From Cryptomeria japonica (Eukaryota; Streptophyta; Pinopsida; Cupressales; Cupressaceae), in contig NC_081409.1 of NCBI RefSeq assembly GCF_030272615.1, positions 22,512,260 to 22,576,259 on the forward strand: DNA of 64,000 nt, given 5' to 3'. A program made the position numbers and the translations under genes. Shown one piece after another: positions 49,687 through 61,749 of this stretch. Each line of letters opens with the position of its first letter. The stretch's first letter is position 1. The notes beneath the pieces were generated by a model. That model saw only the letters and a list, made by a program, of their open reading frames with translations, searched no databases and was not told the DNA's origin.

Positions 49687-50972
49687 TGGTACAGGAGCAC
49701 CTAACCCAAACATACACCAGGAGGTTAAATATCATGTCATGAATCATTTCACTCATATTTGAGTTTATATGGTAATTTTAATGTATTTTGAGTAATTTTG
49801 TGAAGCATTGTAAGACATTTGCTCAAGATGTGTATTTGAGTCCTAATATGGTCTAGGAGGTCACGTTGTGCCAATATGTCCATGGAAGGTTAAATAGCAT
49901 GTAAAATTTTGTTTTGAGTCCATCTAAATGTATTTCAGGTGCACAAGCAAAGATTAGGGGTCATATTTCTCAAAATGTCAAAATTGTCAATTGTGTCAAA
50001 AATGTTGGCAAGCACAAATTGCATTATAAAGTTGCAAACCAAGGATGTAATTGATCTTGGGTAGTTGTAACTACCATATGGATGTGTGAAGGTTATAAAA
50101 ATCATCATTTGGTCGAATCCAATGGGTGTGTGTAATATTGGAGGAAGGAAATGAATAATATTTGAAGTTTTTACACACTCCACATTGTTTTCTGGGTATT
50201 GCAGTCTGATCATTCACATTTTTCTTTATGAAAAATAATTTGTATCCATTGAAAATATATTGGATATGATAATGGCATGAGTTAAATTTGTTTTCCTTTT
50301 GGTTTCATTCAATTTCAATCATTTTGAAGCAAGTTATGCAAGATTTGGTGAAAACTGTCAAAAAACCCTCCAAATTGGGGTTTGTGGAGAGTTTCACTAA
50401 AATCTTTTGATTTCACCATTGGAAATTGTTGTAACTTTGGTGTTTGACAGAGGTTTGAAATATCTTTCAAATTAATTCAGTTTCAATGTGATTGGTTAAG
50501 TATTTAATGAGATATTTGATGCCCTAGGCGGACTGGGTATGCACATTTCTTGTTTTTTCTGTAACAGTCAAAAAGGTCTCGGTGCAGAGAGAATAACTTT
50601 TAAATGAACCGTTGGATCGTTCTCAATTTTTGATATGGATTTAGAAACCTAGTTTTCTATAGCGTCACCGACGAGATCTTCAAAATGTTCTCAGGTTAAA
50701 AAGTTATTAATAACTGAGTATGGATATATCAAACTGTCATTAACCGGGACAACATAATGCATTGTTTTGGTCTTGATTAATGTTCAAAGGGTTGTAAAAT
50801 GATATGATGGATTTGATATTGGATTGGTTGGTTGATATTAATATTGTTTTGGACTATAGAATGATTATTATGATCAGATTAGGTCTCTAATACAAGTGAA
50901 GATGTTGTGTTGAGATTGGAACTCCATGTTGATTTGGGGTTCTTGAAGGGTTTTTCATGATGCTCCGCATCA
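49687..50972 (+). repeat. Element E outer right LTR
   Basis: The 1286-bp LTR begins TGGTACAGGAGCACC and ends GCATCA at 50972, followed by the CCTGG duplication. It matches the outer left LTR closely. Confidence 0.85.
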
Positions 50973-53885
50973 CCTGGTAAGGTAACAAAAATGGGGTGCC
51001 CCTGAAACCAAAACTTCTGAAAGCTATGGAGACTGGATATAAATAAATGTCGCCCCAGTTATGAACAATTTTTATATTCTCTGCGAATTCTTTTGGTCTT
51101 ACAAATTCTAGAAGAACCTTGGGGATTCTTGGGTTATCAGAGTAGAGGAGAGTCCTTATTTTGGATGCAAAATATTTATCAAACTTGAAAAAACTAACAT
51201 CCTCTCTATCCCATGACAACATAGTACTCCATAATTGTACTGACATTTTTTCTCCTTCCTTCTCCTTAACCAGGTCTAGTCCACTAGCAAAGTAATCACC
51301 ACCTTTGAAGAGAAAAAGATGCATTAGGAGTGAGTACCATCCGAAAGGCCTGTCCACCTTTCCATTCTTGATTCCTATCAACCCTCCATGGATAGCATCA
51401 GCAATAAAAGAGGCATAATCAAATGTGATTGCAAGAGAAGGATTTAGAATCTGGGCAATCATCAACAAGTAATGATTCGACATATTTGCTTCAACATCTT
51501 CTCCCAAAACTTGGCAAAGTGCCCAATACATTCCTTTAGCCCTCAGGGTGAACATACTTAATGAGAAGGGCTCTTGTGTGTTGGGTCCTACAACTGTTAA
51601 CCCTCCTATTTTCACAAAAAATTCCTTGAGAGGCCCATTCCTGAGATGACTCCTCTGTGCACTATAAATTTGGGCTAATTCTGTGAAGTTTATAGGTTCT
51701 AGAAAGTTTGTAAACTCATTAAGCCCAAATGCTATCCTAAACTCTTCAGCATTAATTTCAACAAGGTTTTTCCCATTTACATCCTGAATGCTTCTTGTGA
51801 CTGGATCATAGTTGAGCGCAATTTGGGTTAGCAAATCTGTGTCCATAAATACTCCTGGGACAACTAATTTCCCAACATCTAGTTCCCAGATACAGTTTTG
51901 CGGGGCAGGAGAATTTCTCATTTTGAATCCAACTTTAAACAACCCCAACCTAGACAATCCAACCTGTGGGTCTTTCAACCAATTACCCTTGTCATATAAT
52001 CCTTCTCCTATCTTTAGACGGGGAGCCTTAGGCACTAACTCTTTTGCCTTTGATGCCTGATTAGTTGACAACGTCAATTGTTCTAAAAAATCATCACAAA
52101 CACTCCTCTCCGAATAGTTAACCTTACCAAAACATTCTCTTTTAGGAGCCATTTCGAAAATGCAAGAAATGAATGCCACTCTTAAACAATTCTGCAACGA
52201 ATCAATTATCTTATTTAGAACATTGCACAAGAATTGCTACACAAAAATATGAGAGAACCTGTTCTTTGCTTGAAGGATTTTTCTTTACAACTTAACTAAC
52301 TTGCTCTGTATCTGAGGAAAATAACTCTGCGTCTGCTCTTCTGCAAAATCCTTTAAAAGATATCTTTACTCGGTTGTTAGGAAATCAAATATTTATACTC
52401 AGGGCCTTAACTACAACATTGATCCCGCATGCTTCGGCCGTCCCTTCAAAATTGAATTCCTACAAGAATTCGTATTTTCGCTCTGACGGGTCAGAACGTT
52501 CCTGCAATTGTTTCATTCTACTCTTTCGCAACTTTGTGAAGCATAACTATCGGGCAACTTAGTCCTGCGAAATAGCACCGACCGTCCGATCAAAAGAAAC
52601 TTGATCGAACGTTAGATTAACTAACAACTTTAGCTCCGCACCGGGTCCCGCTTCTCTCTTGGCTATATAATACCACGTGGCACCCAGCCATTGGCTTTGA
52701 AATTTCCTTCACAGTCAACTTAACGCCAGTCGCGTGTCTTTCCTTTATACCGCTGGTTCCACCTTGGTGGGCCCACACTTTCTTCTTAGACCACATGTCA
52801 TCATGACACGTGGACGGCTCTCGTGCACTCTCGCTATTTCATGGGGTATAAAGAACAGGCATCTTACCCTTGCGAAATAGCATGGGCCGTCGGATCATCT
52901 CTCAAGTTGATCTGCTTTTAATCCTCCGAAAAGGCTCTTAGGAGGGGTGGGCCTGCTGACTCATTGTGAACACCTGGCGCCCAGTCACTTTTGGAGCTGA
53001 CTTGTCACCCTTTTATATGCCAAAAGGAAACCATGGGGCCCCACTTTCTTCTTAACAGCTATATCTTCCAGGTCATCATCATGACACATGGACGACTCTC
53101 GTGCACTCTCGCTATTTTGCGGGGTATAAAGAATGGGCATCTTACCCTTGCAAAATAGCGCGGGCCATCGAATCATCTCTCAAGTTGATCTGATTTTAAT
53201 CCTGCGAAAAGGCTCTCAGGAGGGGTGGGCCCACTGACTTATTGTGAACACCTGGTGCCTAGTCACTTTTGGAGCTGACTTGTCACTCTGTTATTTGCCG
53301 AAAGAAAACCATGGGGCTCCAGTAAGTTATTAACAGCTATACCCACCAAGTCATCTCCACCTGCGACCTGACTCACCTCTAGGGCCCGCCTTTTAGCCTT
53401 TAATCCTGACCCGCTAACTGTTGTGACTTGTGCCACGTGCCACCATTTTACTCGCTGTCAACAACCAGCTGGACTGTCTATGTGGCATGCCATGTGGTTT
53501 TCGCAACTTCGCTGGTTTTAAACTATGCGCAACTTTGCCTAGCGAAATAACGTGAGCCGTGGATCCATCCGCGAGATACAACTTTAGAAGAAAAACATAC
53601 AAGGCATAAATTTTTTGATTAATTAACATAACCGCCTAGGCAAACAACAAGGGGGGACACTTCCTACGATCCCATGACCCATTACTTAAGTGAATAAAGT
53701 AACAAAAGATTAGAAACGAGAGGGTTTAAAATGAACACAAGAGGATTTAAAATCAAAAACCCTTAAACCTTTGAGGTCTAGAACAAAGCTGAAGCATTTG
53801 GAACTACACCCTATTCAAAATTTCAACAATCTATAGCCAATCATGGGAAAAGAAAAACCCATTTTTAATCAGTGATAACACCAAG

Positions 53886-54065
53886 AGCTAAGAATCCTAG
53901 AAGGGAACCCTTTCAAATGAGCCACAAAAAGGTTTTTAAACCCAAAAGAGGCGCAGAGAGCCGTAACAACTGAAGACGAGCCAAAAGACATGCGTCAGCT
54001 AGCATCCAACTTTGAAGGATTCTAGATTCCATGAGTTTATCAAGACGTTAGCATGACACGTGGAT
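53886..54065. other. Continuation of the fragment split by element D
   Basis: This short stretch joins 27246-27250 once D is removed. It carries no gene and ends where a Copia-like LTR starts at 54066. Confidence 0.45.
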
Positions 54066-54923
54066 TGTTGGGATCCAAGAACACTGAGAGAGGGGGTGAA
54101 TCAGTGTTCTGTCGGTTAGAGTATTTTTCACCTTATTAAAAAAACTACTTATTAACCGGTATGCATAAAAGAAAGTAACAACAAGTAATAGAAATGCAAC
54201 CACAAGAATCAACACCATAACACAAAGATTTATACATGGAAAACCTCAAAGAGGAAAAACCACAGTGGGATTGGTGACCCATAATGTCTATCCACTGACC
54301 AATTGAATAAAAATTACAAGAGGGGCCTACACATGCAGGAAGGCATGCTGCCTAGAGCACACTACTCATCACAAAGGAGCCTCACTGACTACAGATAAGA
54401 AATACTGAATTACAAAAAAAAATCTGAAATTTGAATGTGCATCTGATAGGCTAGATGAGTTCTGGTTAAAGCATTGTCTGTACCGATTATACTAAACCTC
54501 CCTTACAGGTAACTTAGATCGCTTTCCAATCCTCTAGACAAATACCCAAGACCGACCATAGATTTTTACATTCGCATTCTGTCGATCAAGATCTTGCTCG
54601 CATAAAACCACATAACCTATCACATCTCAATATTTTTATATATTCAAAAAATGACATAACCGGACTGACTTATATACCCATTTACTTGTATAAACATAAA
54701 TGCCTTATGTCAGCTTATAATCATATACCAAAAGATAAGAGACATGTCGGCCCAGACAAAATATAAACATAAAACTATATTACCATTTCCGCTTCCACAT
54801 TTGCTGGATCAATCTCCTACGTCGGCCTTAGAATATTGGTTCCAAGTTTGTTGGTTACATGTCTGCCAGTTCCCTAAATATTGGTGAAGTGAATGTCGGT
54901 TACCATGATTGTCAGATCTACCA
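54066..54923 (-). repeat. Copia-like LTR remnant (B-related), minus strand
   Basis: The left end TGTTGGGATCC...GAGAGGGGGTGAAT is the reverse complement of the terminal block seen in element B's LTR (ATTCACCCCCCCCTCTC...). ACCGG motifs recur. The right part is cut by the next LTR at 54924. Confidence 0.6.
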
Positions 54924-56590
54924 TGTAATGAATACTAAGAGTGGGGGGTGAATTAGTATACCAAAAATTACTAAACATAAACTCTCAAACAATTTAGCAG
55001 TTAACCGGTATAATAGATTTACTAACAAACCGGTTAAGACAAATGCAAACCAAACAACAAATAAAGAAATCACCCACAATAGCACAATCACCATAACACA
55101 AGAGGTTTTGACGTGGAAACCCAAATGGGAAAAACCATGGTGATCAGAAACTCACAAGTAACTATCTGCAGAATAGAAACCAGACCGGTTAAGGTCAGAC
55201 CAGTTAAGGTCATACAATGTTCTTTACCAGAATAGATCTTGTTAGGAATATAGATCTCTATTAGGAGACAAGTCTTGTTAGAGATTACCTTGTGAGAGGA
55301 TTTCAGATTCACAGTTGTGAATCACCTTGTTAGAAGATTTACAAAGGCTTTTCCAGGCCTACCCGGTTAAGGGTTTCAGACTTGTCGAAGATGTGAGTAA
55401 TCAACAAGTGAGTGATCTAAATACTAGCACAGTATGCTTTGTTAGATCCATGATATCTCATTGTTAATGCACATTTAGCATTACTTTAGTCTTCAATACT
55501 TCTACGCTCTTTGTCTTCACACAACCCTAATCTTCTCTTCTATTCTCACACATACAAAAACCCTCATCCACTATAAAAACCCTATCAACTCCTAAAACCC
55601 TAGACATGATGTCCTTATAAAGGAATCTGATTTCATGTCGATCCAATAGGATTACATTGCAAGTGCCTAGGTTCAATGCATCTAGACACATTTTGGTAAC
55701 ACGACACAAAATCACCACCAAAGTGTCAGTGGATGATAACTCATCACAAAAATACCGGTTGGTAACTCATCACAGAGTAATACTGGTTCATACATTTTAC
55801 CGATTATCGGTTGTCAACATGAAGACAGGGAAAAATGTTAACTACCGCTTTGTTCCTTCGTACCACTTTGGGATCCTCAAACCGCTTGAGGTTTTCATAC
55901 CGCTTTGGGTCTTCAGTCAGTTTGTGACCGGTAAACACCTTCTGCAAAAACATTGATAGTCTAAAGACTATAATACATAATACCGATTGGAACAATTACT
56001 GGTCGAGCATAACTCATAAATAAGGAAGTGGTCATAAAACAAGTGTGTGTCCATCAATGACAATCACAACATCATCAAAATGCCAACACCATGAAGTGTG
56101 TTTCCATAAATAACAACACCTATAACCTGAATGAGTGTCAATTGCCAACAATCTCCCCCTTTGGCATTGATGGCAACAGTCATGTGAAAAATGGAGCGTT
56201 GAAGTGTTGTACTGGTTCCTGTCCAAAATCTGATCTCCAAAAGCTGGTCTCAGAAGGCTACTCCCCTTGAGCTATACATTACTTCTTATGCCCCTTAACA
56301 TTTTTCCCATCCAACCCCTTCCTCTTTGACAACAATGCCAAAGGCTAGGGCAAAAAATAAAAATAAATCAATGAAATTCTGTACAAATCAAAATTGTGAT
56401 TACCGGATCTAGATGTACTTGAAAATATCCGGATAAGCACCCTTCAAAAATGCCAAATAAGTATCCTAGCCAGTCTTTAAAGTTCCCAAAATTGATACAA
56501 ACCCATTCAGAATGCAAGTGTGCAGTTCTTCTTCTGTTAGGGTTGCTGGTGTGGGCATATTCATTTGATCCATACATTCTTGCTTATGAA
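54924..56590 (-). mobile_element. Copia-like 3' LTR with polypurine tract and internal remnant, minus strand
   Basis: Minus-strand LTR 56150-54924 begins TGTTGGCAATTGACACTC, close to element B's TGTTGGCATATGGACACTC. The polypurine tract (ATGCCAAAGGGGGAGAT) is at 56151-56167. A second ATGCCAAAGG-type copy is near 56334. The short internal remnant to about 56590 includes a frame reading TLTEEELHTCILNGF, perhaps the C-terminal end of a second ORF like that of B. The rest of the element is missing. Confidence 0.65.
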
Positions 56591-58221
56591 GTGTGTAGGG
56601 GAAAAAGTGACACTAAGCAAACATGCCCTAATCTCACTTTCAATCACACACTTGTGGAATACGAAAGAGCCTAGAGGTATCACACAATTGGCTACTTCTT
56701 TTTGTGGAAGAGAGAGCCATGGGCTACCTATTAGGATTTCTATTCCTTTGTTGCAAATGATGGATAGAATGATACAAGTTCAACTACTAGCCCTGGAGTG
56801 CAAGTATGAACAAGTAACAAGATTGCAAGATTGAGATTAAGTGATGAAAAGCTATAAACACAAGGATAAAAGGAGAATGCAGATGTGTACCTGGGGTTAA
56901 AATCTAAGTGGAAATGTTTGGGACGGGGGCGCATGCTCCTCTGACCTGATTCTGCACCTGAAACTGCTCCTTTTGGTAACCTGAAAGCTGTCGAAAAGTG
57001 CTGAAAACTGCTGTTGTCTAAGGGACTAGGGCGCCCAGTGCCCCTGTCCTGTCAGGACCAGGGTTCCCCATGCCCCTATCCTAGGTTTCTGCTCTGCAAT
57101 TTGGTGTGTTGTCCCATCTCAGTCTGCTCCTGTCAGATCTGCAACTTGCGGCATCCTTCAAATTTGGAAATCTGCACTTATATCTGAAAAGGGGTTGTAG
57201 GGCGGCTATATAGGGTTTTTCCTTAGTCAAACCCCCACTTTGGTGATTTCCACCTCCACGAATAGCCAAGTTGTATAGTAAAAGTTGTGTGTAGACCTTG
57301 TGTGTGTGCAAGATCCTAAAATGAAAGTAGGCAAATTAGAGCAACCTAGAAAGTAAACCCTAATTGCTTGTAAATGATAATGTAAATGCTCCAAATCAAG
57401 ATGCAAAGTGATCTAAAGCATGAATACAAATGATATAATGAGGCTTGTGCAAAGACATGAAAACAACATGAAATCATACCCAACCCCAAGGGAGGGTTAC
57501 AAGCCAATCTTCAGTCGGTGATCCCCTATTGCTCTTCAATGTCTTCAAAGCCCTAAATGGATGAATGAAATTGATGAATGCTTGATGGATGGATGTTGAA
57601 TGTTGTTGAAGTCTTCAAAGATCTGCTCTTTCACTGCATAGAAGGCCCCTAAAACCAGAATTTCAAATCCTTTCAAATGAAGAAAGAGAGCTCTTATATA
57701 TGAAACCCTAGGTCTTAATTTCAACTTTTGGCTAACCTAGAGATTGAATCTCCTGCCAATATCTTGGGGTTAAGCTTTATTTTATGATTGGATTGCGCTC
57801 CTAAAATTTTGAGAAAAATGTCTAGGACCATGTGCACTCCGGGCGCCATGGTCCCGACAACTTTTCACCAAATTTTCAAGGCCGTCGGATATGATGATTT
57901 TAGAGAGAATCCCAAAGTTACAGGTGATTTCGAGATGTTTTGACCCCCGTAATCAAGCCCCCAAGTTCAAAATAGGACCTAATTAGGGTTTTTGATTAAG
58001 TGATGTATTAGAGGAATAAAATGAAAGGGGCACACTTTAATGAAAAGGGCCCAACTTTATGATATGGGAGATGACAAAATAGAACCTTAGACCTAATTAA
58101 TTTAATTAATTAAGTGCTAAAGGGGAAATGCCATGCAAAATACAAAATGCGCCAAGGCGGGTGCTAAACTAGGTGTGAAATTGTACCACCCTAGCAAGTG
58201 CGTACAATTTATGACGCTACA
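56590..58221 (-). repeat. Element F 3' LTR (C-related), minus strand
   Basis: On the minus strand it starts TGTAGCGTCATAAATTG at 58221, close to element C's TGTAGCGTCCTAAAATTG. A GC-rich GGACCATG...GGGCGCCATGGTCC motif is at 57828-57862 and a TATA-like box at 57701-57693. Another GC-rich block (AGGGCGCCCAGTGCCCC) is at 57028-57045. The left end near 56590 is uncertain because no second LTR is present. Confidence 0.6.
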
Positions 58222-60298
58222 TTTAGCCCCCACTTTAGCGGTCATATGAACACTACGTGCATATGCAAGCTAAAGTACAGAAAAGTAAACATTATTTGAA
58301 AAAGGATATATCCATAAGTTGTCAGACGAAACCCCCAGCGGTATCTGCAGTACACAGTTAGGAACCTCACCCTACAAAACACACGTTAGATCACAAAATC
58401 ACCTAATGCTTACTAAGGAAGGTGATAAAAATTTGAGGGTAGCTATATGCCCCCCTCTGTTTTGGCTTGCTAATTTTAGTGAGTTGAAACAGGGTATCAT
58501 GTTTACCACTTCGAATTGTTAAAGAATATTGATGTCAAATGCTCACAAGAAGATTTGATATGAGAAGAATAGTGAGAGAGAAAACATGGACTTCTCGCCC
58601 ATAGATCTTGTCTAGGTGATCCATGGGAAAAAGGACATAGAAAACTAGCCCCCAGAGTCTGTCTAGGTGATCCATGTAAGGGAGGAGAGTGAGAAAGTCT
58701 AGCCTTATGCCGCTAGTTCCACTCAACCTCGTGCATGTGTGTGTAAGGGAGGTTAGAAGCACCTCATAGGAGTCTATGCCTGAGTATGCTACAACCTGTA
58801 TATGTATAGTACAAAAGCGTGACATCTCGCTCTAAGAGTTTGTGCTCTGGTTTCGAGAATAATCACCTTGCATAAAAGAAAAATGGAGACATCTCGCTCT
58901 AAGAGTCTGTGCTCTGGTTCCGAGAATGACCCATTACTCAAAAAGTGTAATGTTTATGTCATAAGAAAAGTAGAACAAGGATACCTACCTTCATCACAAA
59001 AGAAGATACCCCAAAAATGCAACAATGTCATAGATCCAAGCAAGAGAGTTTTGCACTCTTTAAGCAAGGATAAGATAGTTGAAAAAGGGATATCTTGTAG
59101 TATGTGTAAAGGAGATCCTTAGAGGAGAAGAGATCTTTTTACAAAAGACACCTATCCCCGAGAGGAATTGTCTTAGACAAATATAACATCTTCTAGAATA
59201 AGACAAAGAAGAGAATAAGAATGCAATACTTCCTTCTTTTGCGAGGTGAAAGTGATTCTTAATGAAGGATGACGCTCTTTTTAACCCAATTGAGAGAGTG
59301 AATTCATTATGGATGTATTTTACCAAGTGCAAAAGAGGTTGTAGTCAAGGACTTACACCTCTTGTAAGAGAGAATCCTTGAACAAACAACAACAAATGCA
59401 TACAAGGAATAACATCAAGTAATAAAGTTCACACCATCCACGAAATAGGAAAAAGTGGATCCTTAGATAAAAATAAGAAAAGATCATTGCCTCCCAAGGA
59501 TAAGGTCAATGAGAAGGACTTACACAATCTTCCAGGGAGAGATTTAGACATAAAAAAAATGTACTACATACTCACATGAGTTCATGCAAGCAAGACATTA
59601 GTGTATGTAAAATGCTCCTCACAAGAAGTGGGTAGGATAAGAAAGAGAATACACATCTTCTCCCATATCTAGGAAAAGAGAATTCTAAAGCAAAGATGAT
59701 CAATATTTCCACACTATTACCCCATAGGAACAAGAGATAACATAGAAAAATTAGGCTATTATGTTGCTTCAAAAAATATGATTGCACTTGAAATTGTACC
59801 ATCATGAATGACAATGAGCCCCTAGTAAATGAGCTACCAATGTCACATAATGATGAGCAACATAATAGCCATTAATGTTATTTAAAGACATGATAGATTG
59901 AATGAGGTATTTGAATATGACATGCTGAATGCTCAACCATAAGTGAGATCAAAAACATGTATAAAATGATAAAAATTGAAGAAGGAAAGTTACGAGAAAT
60001 CTTAGAAGAGAGATGAGTGTAATTTATTAGAGCCTTATCCCTGGAGGAAAGGAATTTATGATGAATAGGAGATAAAGATTCATAAGTGGATTTAGAAATT
60101 TGAGGGGAGTCATAAAGAGATTTGTTCATCACCAAGATTTCCTTATGAGGGGAATGAGAGTTGATAGAAGTAGAAGATGATTTAGTTGAAGTGAGATCAT
60201 CATCACTACTAAATATAGCATTCACATTGAGAGATGGTCTTTAAATGCTTTGGTGGGCTTAGAAAAATTATATCCAAGTCCAAATGAATATTCATGCA
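58222..60298 (-). other. Element F internal 3' region, truncated by element G
   Basis: The polypurine tract on the minus strand is TAAAGTGGGGGCTAAA (58237-58222), nearly the same as in C. No gene is clear. A frame at 60225-59878 is Ser/His-rich and may be the tail of a gag-protease ORF like C's. A 67-bp duplication (CATCTCGCTCTAAGAGT) starts at about 58825 and 58891. The element is cut by G at 60299. Confidence 0.5.
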
Positions 60299-60966
60299 TG
60301 TTATTGTTAGTGTAGGTTTTTTTATTTTCCTTATGTTAGGGGGTATTTATTTTTCCTACACATATATTATTAAGCTTGCTTAGGTTATTAGGTGTGGTTA
60401 ATATGAGGACACGTGGCGGAATACATTAGCTACATGTGTAACTCTCCACCTCACATGGGTAGTTGAGTTACACACCCTCTTTTGGCTTGTTATGCCACCT
60501 CTCATAACCACTATTTTGTCATTTCCTAAGTGGGTTATGGGGTAGTTGGGTTTCTCACCCTCTTTTGGCTTTATGTGCCACCTCTTATAACTCCTTTTTT
60601 GTTTTCATGTAAGGAGGTTATGCCACATGTTTTGGCATTTACCAAGTAGGTAAAAACCTCCCACCTTTTATGGGGTAGTAGGTAAAACCTCCCACTTTTT
60701 ATGGAGGTGGGAGTTAATGCACCTCTTGGTTGTATATGCTATTATTTTTCTATATAATAAGCAATATACTCTCACCTTCACTAAGTTAAGTGATAGCTCG
60801 GTGAGAGTCTTCTCTAAATTCTCTTCTTTATCTCTATTTTTCTCTCATATCAGATTTATCTTCATTCAGCTATTTTGATCTTCGATCATCCGTTGCTTGG
60901 AGTTGCATGTGATCTATGACCGACATCAGATCCTGGCTCAATTCTTGCTTCTCGCAGAATTTAACA
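60299..60966 (+). repeat. Element G 5' LTR
   Basis: The LTR is about 668 bp. A TATA-like box is at 60751-60759. An imperfect internal duplication of about 82 bp (GTAGTTG.GTT...CACCCTCTTTTGGCTT) starts near 60460 and 60542. It ends TTTAACA next to the primer site. Confidence 0.75.
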
Positions 60967-60978
60967 TGGTATCAGAGC
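60967..60978 (+). promoter_or_regulatory. Element G primer-binding site (initiator Met tRNA)
   Basis: TGGTATCAGAGC abuts the end of the 5' LTR, as usual in plant Copia elements. Confidence 0.88.
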
Positions 60979-61749
60979 CGTGTTGTCTAGTATAGCTCAT
61001 TGCTTTTTTGATTTATTTGAGAGATTTGAGATTGTTAGATAGCTAATATTTTTCTTAAAAACCAAGTATGCTCTTCTCCTGCATTTTCGTGTGATCTGGA
61101 GAATCAGAACAGTTTAAAGGAAAATAAGCTTCTAGTTAAATCTGGTTTTATATATGTGTTCTTTGAGATCTGGGTGATTGCAGCATTTTTGGTAATATTG
61201 GAGGCTTCTTTAGCATTTCCAGAGTGTCCAGAAGGCTTGTGAAAATCATAAGTGACTTTTATTTCACCAAATTCAGAGTTTGGAGAACACAATTAAAAAA
61301 AAAATCAGAGTACTTGACGGAAAGCTGGAAATGAGCACTCTTCATAATTGCAGGTCTTATTGAAATATTCTACCCTTCTTTGTTAGATATTGCAGGTTGA
61401 ATCAGCTGCATGTTTTTTTCCATTCTATAGATCATATCTTTCTTCTCACAACTCTATTTTACAAAAATGAATAGTTGTTGGAAAGGTATTAAGATACATT
61501 GAGCAGCTATAAGGCTAATTTTTTCAGATTTTGTGTTAAATTTATTTAAACTTTCTATTTTGGCCATTAAAGCCTTAGAAAGCATTGTAATCTGATAAAA
61601 GCCTTGTAAATGCACTAATTATAAAGTGCCAACCTTGTAATATTTTTGGGGGGGGGGGTGATTTCAAAGACTAGTGAAAAGGGGGGGTGTCTCTTGTGTC
61701 TTCTTTCTTGCACTCTTCTTGACTCTTTGCAATCTTCTTTTCTGCTATC
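60979..61749 (+). other. Element G leader
   Basis: This 770-bp untranslated leader is AT-rich and contains a run of ten Gs near 61650. I see no gene in it. Confidence 0.6.

Larger units (their letters stand above)
44173..50972 (+). mobile_element. Element E: composite multi-LTR element without coding capacity
   Basis: The outer LTRs are 44173-45456 and 49687-50972 (TGGT...GCATCA), flanked by CCTGG at 44168-44172 and 50973-50977. Two more related LTR segments lie inside: a diverged one at about 45979-47166 and a 5'-truncated one at about 48284-49264. Initiator-Met primer sites follow the first and third LTRs (TGGTATCAGAGC at 45460 and 49268). The two short internal regions (45457-45978 and 49265-49686) are related and encode nothing I recognise. 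It is a non-autonomous family, arranged in tandem. Confidence 0.8.
41706..52152 (-). pseudogene. LTR-embedded ORF of element D, 5' LTR copy (split by E)
   Basis: The ORF starts at ATG 52152 and runs to 50978, is interrupted by element E, and continues 44172-41706. Removing E and one duplication leaves 3642 bases, exactly 1214 codons, in one frame. Only three stops remain (near 43240, 43079 and 42283), each a C-to-T or G-to-A change relative to the other LTR copy. There is no frameshift. That two LTR copies keep the same long frame over more than 1200 codons argues it was a real protein gene when the element was active. See the 3' LTR copy for its layout. Confidence 0.75.
27251..53880 (-). mobile_element. 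Element D: giant-LTR Tat/Ogre-like retrotransposon (with E nested inside)
   Basis: The element is flanked by CCAAG at 27246-27250 and 53881-53885 and runs TGTTATCACT to AAAGACAACA on the minus strand. LTRs are 27251-33576 (6326 bp) and 40767-53880 (6309 bp after removing element E and its duplication). The internal region is 7190 bp. Total length without E is 19825 bp. The order of coding regions on the minus strand is: LTR with its own ORF, primer site, gag, protease, RNase H, RT, RNase H, integrase, LTR with the same ORF. Size, LTR length, primer site type and dual RNase H place it near the Ogre/Tat group of Ty3/gypsy elements. Stops and frameshifts make this copy inactive. Confidence 0.88.
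40767..53880 (-). repeat. Element D 5' LTR (right copy), split by element E
   Basis: It is the direct repeat of 27251-33576. Element E and its CCTGG duplication interrupt it at 44173-50977. Without them it is 6309 bp. The promoter (G-box and TATATA) is near 52661-52680 and the U3 hairpins at 52833-52881 and 53111-53159. Confidence 0.87.
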
